From positions 16,236,234 to 16,300,233 of the forward strand of contig JAVUNC010000019.1 of assembly GCA_032173965.1 (NCBI GenBank): a stretch of DNA of 64,000 nt, given 5' to 3'. The stretch comes from Sitta carolinensis (lineage: Eukaryota > Chordata > Aves > Passeriformes > Sittidae). The notes beneath the pieces were generated by a model. That model was not told the DNA's origin, did not search any database, and saw only the letters and a program-made list of their open reading frames with translations. Each line of letters opens with the position of its first letter. Positions within the stretch are counted from its first letter, which is position 1. Below, one piece after another: positions 59,469-64,000 of the stretch. The translations under genes were made by a program, and so were the position numbers.

Positions 59469-61000
59469 GTAAGAGATGATACATTTGCAAAGAGGGTTTT
59501 TTTAATGATTTTAAGATAAGCTCAAATGTGGGAAAGACACCAAATGGCAAAGGCAGATTAAAGTATCTTGATCATCAGCATCTACTCAGTGTAAGAAGAA
59601 TAAAGGACCATTTTATGGATCCCCATTCTTAGCTCTAAGAGGTACCTACAGCACAATACTGGATTTGGTAAATAACCAGAATCAAGGCACATGAGGGATA
59701 GAAAGACTGCAGCAAAAAAAGCATAGAAAATTCCCAGTGATAAAATCTGAAATTGCATTTTGCTTTCACTAAGAAAAAAAAAAAAAATCCCCGTGCTGTG
59801 ACTGGAGGAGTGTCTGAGCATTTCCAGCTCCCTGAAAATGCATGTAAATTTACAATCTTGTCCACAAAAACCACTACTGCATGTGATTTTGACATTTGCT
59901 TTCAAGAAATATTTATACACAGTTAATTTGAAATATTGACTACTGAGAACACAGACAAGAAGCTGTCATTGCAAAAGGCAGTGATGTAGAAATCCCAACA
60001 TAACACCAATATTGCACATTACTTGCCTGGCTAGGGAATAGCAGATTGCTGGCTGGGATGAACCAGTGTCATCCTGATACTTATGTCAGAGAAGAAGTGT
60101 AGTGCTCATCTCTTTTTTTCCCCCTCTAGCTCTAAATATTCCATATTTTCTTGTTTTTAAAAGAAAAATAAACCTCTATAATTTTTTTTCTGGAGAGAGA
60201 GGAGTCCACAGTGCCCATCAAAGCTAACCCCCCACACAGAACACTTCACATGCTTTGCAGCACAATGCTCATCCCTTTTTACATCTTAAAATTAAATAGC
60301 CTTTGTTCTTCTTAGCAGTCATTTGAATAATCCATTTTATTCTATGGCAGACAAAATCAACATCTCTCTTCCTGCTCTCAACATCTTCAACATCTCTATC
60401 CTGCTCTCTTCCTTCCACACCAGTTTCACCCTGCTGTGATTTAGCTCAGAAAGTAATTCAGTTTTCTCTGCCAGCCCAGCACCTCAGTTCAGCAATAAAT
60501 TAATTTAATTTTCAGCAGTATGTAAAATTGAATGAGAAGAGTGGAGCAGAATAAATGCTTTAGTAAATTAAATACTGTCTGAGTGTTACTAAAATGTTTC
60601 AGAGGCTTTATCTAATATCCAATGCATCACTGCAAGCTATCAGTTCAGTTTAGCCGCAAAAATAATATGGGCAACTCTGTCATGTTCCTTTTCTAGCTAC
60701 AGAATTACCAACAGAAATATCAGCACTGGAAAGAAATAAACCTAACAAGCCACTTGCAAAAAAAAAACATTGCTTTCCTGGAAATACATAAATCCTTCCA
60801 AATTTTTCTTCACACAAAAAGAGCACTGTAGAACTACAAATTCAGTGATTTCTAAAGAAAATTTTGAAAATAATTTGTGAAGGAGTGAAGAAACGTGAAC
60901 AGGGAAAAAGGTGCCCTGTGTTCTGCTGGCAGAATCCACATCTCAGACTGTGTGGTGGCACTACCCACCCACAAGTGACAGCCACTTCCACAGCATGACA

Positions 61001-61015
61001 CCCCCCCCCCCCCCC
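61001..61015. repeat. C homopolymer, 15 bases
   Basis: Fifteen uninterrupted C (G on the minus strand) form a long run for this window and may be prone to length error in sequencing. The exact number should be treated as uncertain. Confidence 0.85.
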
Positions 61016-61324
61016 AGCTTTGGGGAGCTGGCTCTGGCCAGGTGGTTATAAAGAAAGGAAAACTGCAGGAACCAACTGCATCCCCTCCCCAGAGTCCTGT
61101 CACATGCAGTTCCATGGGAAAATGGCCCCGCTCAAGGCCCTTGGGGTTCTTTGAACTGTTCCAGAGTGTCCACACCTAGCACATCCTCTCACATTCACTG
61201 CAAAGTGCTGGACAGGTACAGCAAGGGGCTGACCCTAACCTATCCTTTCACCTCAGGGCACTGCAAAGCCCTCCACAAAGGTGTCAAAATTCCCCCATGG
61301 GAAGGCAGGCCAGGACGAGCCAAG

Positions 61325-61769
61325 TGATGCCTTAAATTTCAAGTTTTTTTGTTCTGCATTGGTGTGCAGCTTTTAGTTTTATATTAAGGGTTACTAGGAT
61401 CTTTTCACAGGGTGGGGAAGACACAACAATCCTATTCCAGCTTGGGACTCAAGGACAATCTCTTCAAACTTCAGGCCCAAAGCATAAACAATGTGAAAAG
61501 AGGAGGGTGGGCAAGCAGGCATGAAAGGAGGATGAAACTTCATAATTTGAGGCTGTTAATTGGACAGTTGACTCCTGTATGCAAATGGACTAAAACCTGT
61601 AAAAATGTGAGCTCTCGTGCCCAAGCTCTCTCTTGCTCCCATCTTGGAGCCATCGGGCAGAGCCAGGGCTGTGGCACTGCCAGGGTGAGGCCTTGAGGGC
61701 CCCTCAATAAATCTCCACTTGATTCTTCCTCACCCTGCCGAGCCTCTGCTCCAGCTCCACGAGGCATCA
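61325..61769 (+). mobile_element. ERV LTR, family C-like, plus strand
   Basis: The element starts TGATGCC and ends GGCATCA, matching the termini of the LTR at 57130. It is 445 bases long. AATAAA lies at 61706-61711, about 60 bases before the end, and is followed by TCTCCACTTGATTCTTCC, a normal R-U5 layout. A stretch before it (CCCATCTTGGAGCCATCGGG) looks like a U3-R region. Flanks CCAAG and GCAGG agree at three of five bases only. No coding region adjoins, so it is probably a solo LTR. Its internal sequence is only loosely similar to the 57130 copy, so it is a related family, not the same one. Confidence 0.75.
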
Positions 61770-64000
61770 GCAGGGTAGAGGATTTCCTCAGGCACTGTGG
61801 AGTTATAAGGACTAGAGGTGTAAATAGCACTGGCAAGGAGGATTCAGCCCCAGAGGAAGGGCAGGAAGGATTCAGCTGATGGAACCAAAGAGAAAGCCAC
61901 ACAAACCCTGTGTTGAGGTGTGCACTAATGGCATATAGAACTGGAGCCTCGAAACTGAGATTATTCTTACTAAGCCTTGGAACTGGGATATGGATTTGGG
62001 AGTTCTTTAATCCAGTGCTCCAGTCCGGTAGGGTCACCCAGACAAGACCTATTTACTCCATGGACATTGGAAAGGCTGTTCCTGGAGCTCACAGGTTGTT
62101 GGTTTCCTGTGCAGGAAGAGTCAGATCCCATTGCTCCTCACAACCTCAGTAGGGAGAGAGAGAGAGAGTAGGAGCACATGCAGTTTTCTCCCTCTGCTGC
62201 CTCAGAGGTTTATTTGTCCATCACTCTTCATGATCTCAGGGTGTAATGCCAATCCAAATGATGAACAGACATTGGCCTTTCCCCTGATACTGGAGAAAAA
62301 AATAATAAAAAGAAAGTGAACAAACTGAAACAGGACTTGTATGGAGCCTTCAGAGATTGGAAAAATCTCTTCTATTAACCATCTTTTAAAAGAAGTTTGT
62401 TTTCTCCTGCACCAAGACATCTCCTTTAGCATGTTTGCTGATGAGTCATCAAGGCAGTGGTTGGTGTTTAGGCCCTTGGGAAGGAAATACAAGGCCAGAA
62501 TCCAGAAATCAAAGGAGAGAGGAGTGAGACTTCTGATGTTGCTCAGAGCAGCAGAGACAGTCCCTGAGGTCAGGATTTGGCCCTACAAATTTGTCCTGAG
62601 TGGAAACCATCATGACACAGGGATCCCAGGTGTTTGTGCATAGTTTGTTGAATTCACATAGCCATGCAGTGACTGCTTACTTGTCCAGTAAATCTGTGGG
62701 AAGATTTCCCAGTTGGTTTGGGATAGGCCTTCGTCAGACCCAAGGGAAGCTCTTCTAAGTCTGAATTTGGTTTGCTGGGACATCTTTGGATTTAGTCACT
62801 GATGTTACTGGGATCTTGCTGGAGCAGTTTGCCATGTTCCACTGACTAATACTCTTACAGCTGTTTTTTTAAGAAGTTCTTTCAAGCAGGTGCCAGTACA
62901 GCCCATTTTTGAGGACTTTTCCCAATCCAAGCCTGTTGTAGGTGAGGCAAGGGCTCACCTGCCATCAGCACATCAGGAACTCATTCAGCTGCTACACGAC
63001 TTTCTTTTATTGTTCTGTGCCTGCCTTGTGGCACATAAAACCTTCTGGAGCACTTGGCCTGAGGCAATTAGTGCAATCCCTGCCCCTCAGGTAGGGAATA
63101 AATAAAGGATCTGTCACCACCAAACAAGCTGTGAAACAAAGCTCCAAGGACATTTGCCAGAGCAGGTGACCACGAAGGCAAAGTTGCTGAGCCATTAATG
63201 TACTGTGATGGAAATAAGTGTATGATACAACTTGGCTGCCAGCATCCTTAATTACAGGACATGGCATCATTTGATTCACAATGGAATAAATGGTGATATT
63301 TATATATTTGGAGGTTTGAATGAGGATTTCCTGATTTCCTGATGAAGTCATTCCTTTATTACAGCAGCACCTTTCGTGGCTCTCTACAACTAAGGTCAAG
63401 TCAGCATTTCCATTAAAAATATCAAACTTATTTTCAGGGCTTTAGTATTACCCATTTATAGAAAACCTCTGTGCCGGATGAGGTTTGGCATACGGGGCCT
63501 CAGCTCAGGGTAGAGGAAGGGAGAGGGGGGATTTTTCTCCTTTCTTTGCTACAAGTACGCAAATAAATACACAAACACTAAGTAGCAGCAAATGATGTCT
63601 TCTAATGACTAATAAATCCTGCAAAAGCTTTTTGCTGTAAATCCTAAACACAAACTTCTGCTCTGGAGTACATGGAGGGGAGAATATTAACAACTATTAA
63701 GCACTTCTGTCTGCGAAAGCAACTGCTTCCCATGTGCGGCGACTTCTTTTCCAAGAATAACTTTACAACTCATTTTACTGACTGAAGACTCTGCACAATT
63801 AATAGGACAGCCTTCAGGCAGGGGCTCAGCACAGTAAACAAACGGAGAGGTTTTTTCCAGCTCTGCTGCTGCACTGATGGAAATGCAGAGCTCCCCCAGC
63901 AGCAGCAAGCCTGTGCCAGGGAGAGCAGGAGTCAGGCCGTGCGCTCTGCCCTCGGACAGGAGGTTGTAATGACTTCAAAGGAGCTGTTGTGCTCTTTCAT
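61770..64000. other. Unique non-coding DNA to the window end
   Basis: I see no gene here. A short GA run lies at about 62153-62168. A 100-codon plus-strand frame at 62341-62643 is unsupported by splice sites or recognised motifs. The last 150 bases become more CpG-containing, which could mean a promoter or exon lies beyond the window, but nothing can be called. Confidence 0.45.

Larger units (their letters stand above)
58903..61324. other. AT-rich unique DNA with homopolymer tracts
   Basis: No gene is visible. A T-rich stretch at 59417-59468 and a 15-base C run at 61001-61015 are the only simple repeats of note. The frames here are short and overlap on both strands. Confidence 0.5.

Noticed and set aside
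62341..62643. 100-codon plus-strand frame with mixed composition
   Set aside because: No splice sites, no recognised motif and no supporting signal nearby.

Overview
The window looks like a gene-poor stretch of a bird nuclear genome, most likely a perching bird. I infer this from several CR1 LINE 3' ends carrying the typical bird terminal octamer motif (ATTCTRTG-like), from avian-type endogenous retrovirus (ERV) LTRs, and from short scattered microsatellites in AT-rich unique DNA. No operon-like layout, tRNA, rRNA or CRISPR is visible. No intact protein gene can be demonstrated. Most open frames are short, overlap on both strands and behave like chance frames, so they are left out.

Layout. 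From 1 to 8952 the DNA is unique. Two LTR copies of one family, in the same orientation, lie at 8953-9416 and 17783-18230. Between them, at 14.8-15.6 kb, is a cluster of small tandem duplications with periods of 84, 27 and 30 bp. The stretch from 18.2 to 31.4 kb is unique DNA with poly(A), ATT and AT microsatellites. At 31.4-32.1 kb a broken retrocopy of DRG1, a translational GTPase, lies on the minus strand, joined through a 29-base homopolymer to a bare CR1 3' tail. Older CR1 pieces lie at 34.2 kb and 46.5-47.3 kb, younger ones at 43.5, 48.2, 57.9 and 58.7 kb. LTRs with recognisable TG...CA ends lie at 39.15-39.67 kb (minus), 57.13-57.56 kb (minus) and 61.33-61.77 kb (plus). A 155-base CTTCT pentamer tract lies at 49.2 kb and a CpG-rich patch with a decamer repeat at 57.6-57.8 kb.

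Two short open frames look more like real exons than the rest: 53441-53692 on the minus strand, which opens exactly at a good splice acceptor, and 55146-55358 on the plus strand, which has a polyadenylation signal downstream. I recognise neither protein, so both are offered only as candidates.

The most interesting object is the DRG1-CR1 chimera. Bird CR1 is generally thought to mobilise ordinary poly(A) mRNAs poorly, so a retrocopy attached to a CR1 3' tail points to a specific mechanism such as template switching. The inverted CR1 pair at 57.9-58.9 kb and the exactly periodic 84-bp repeat are also worth checking. The identities given rest on recognition of family sequences by eye, since no database search was possible.
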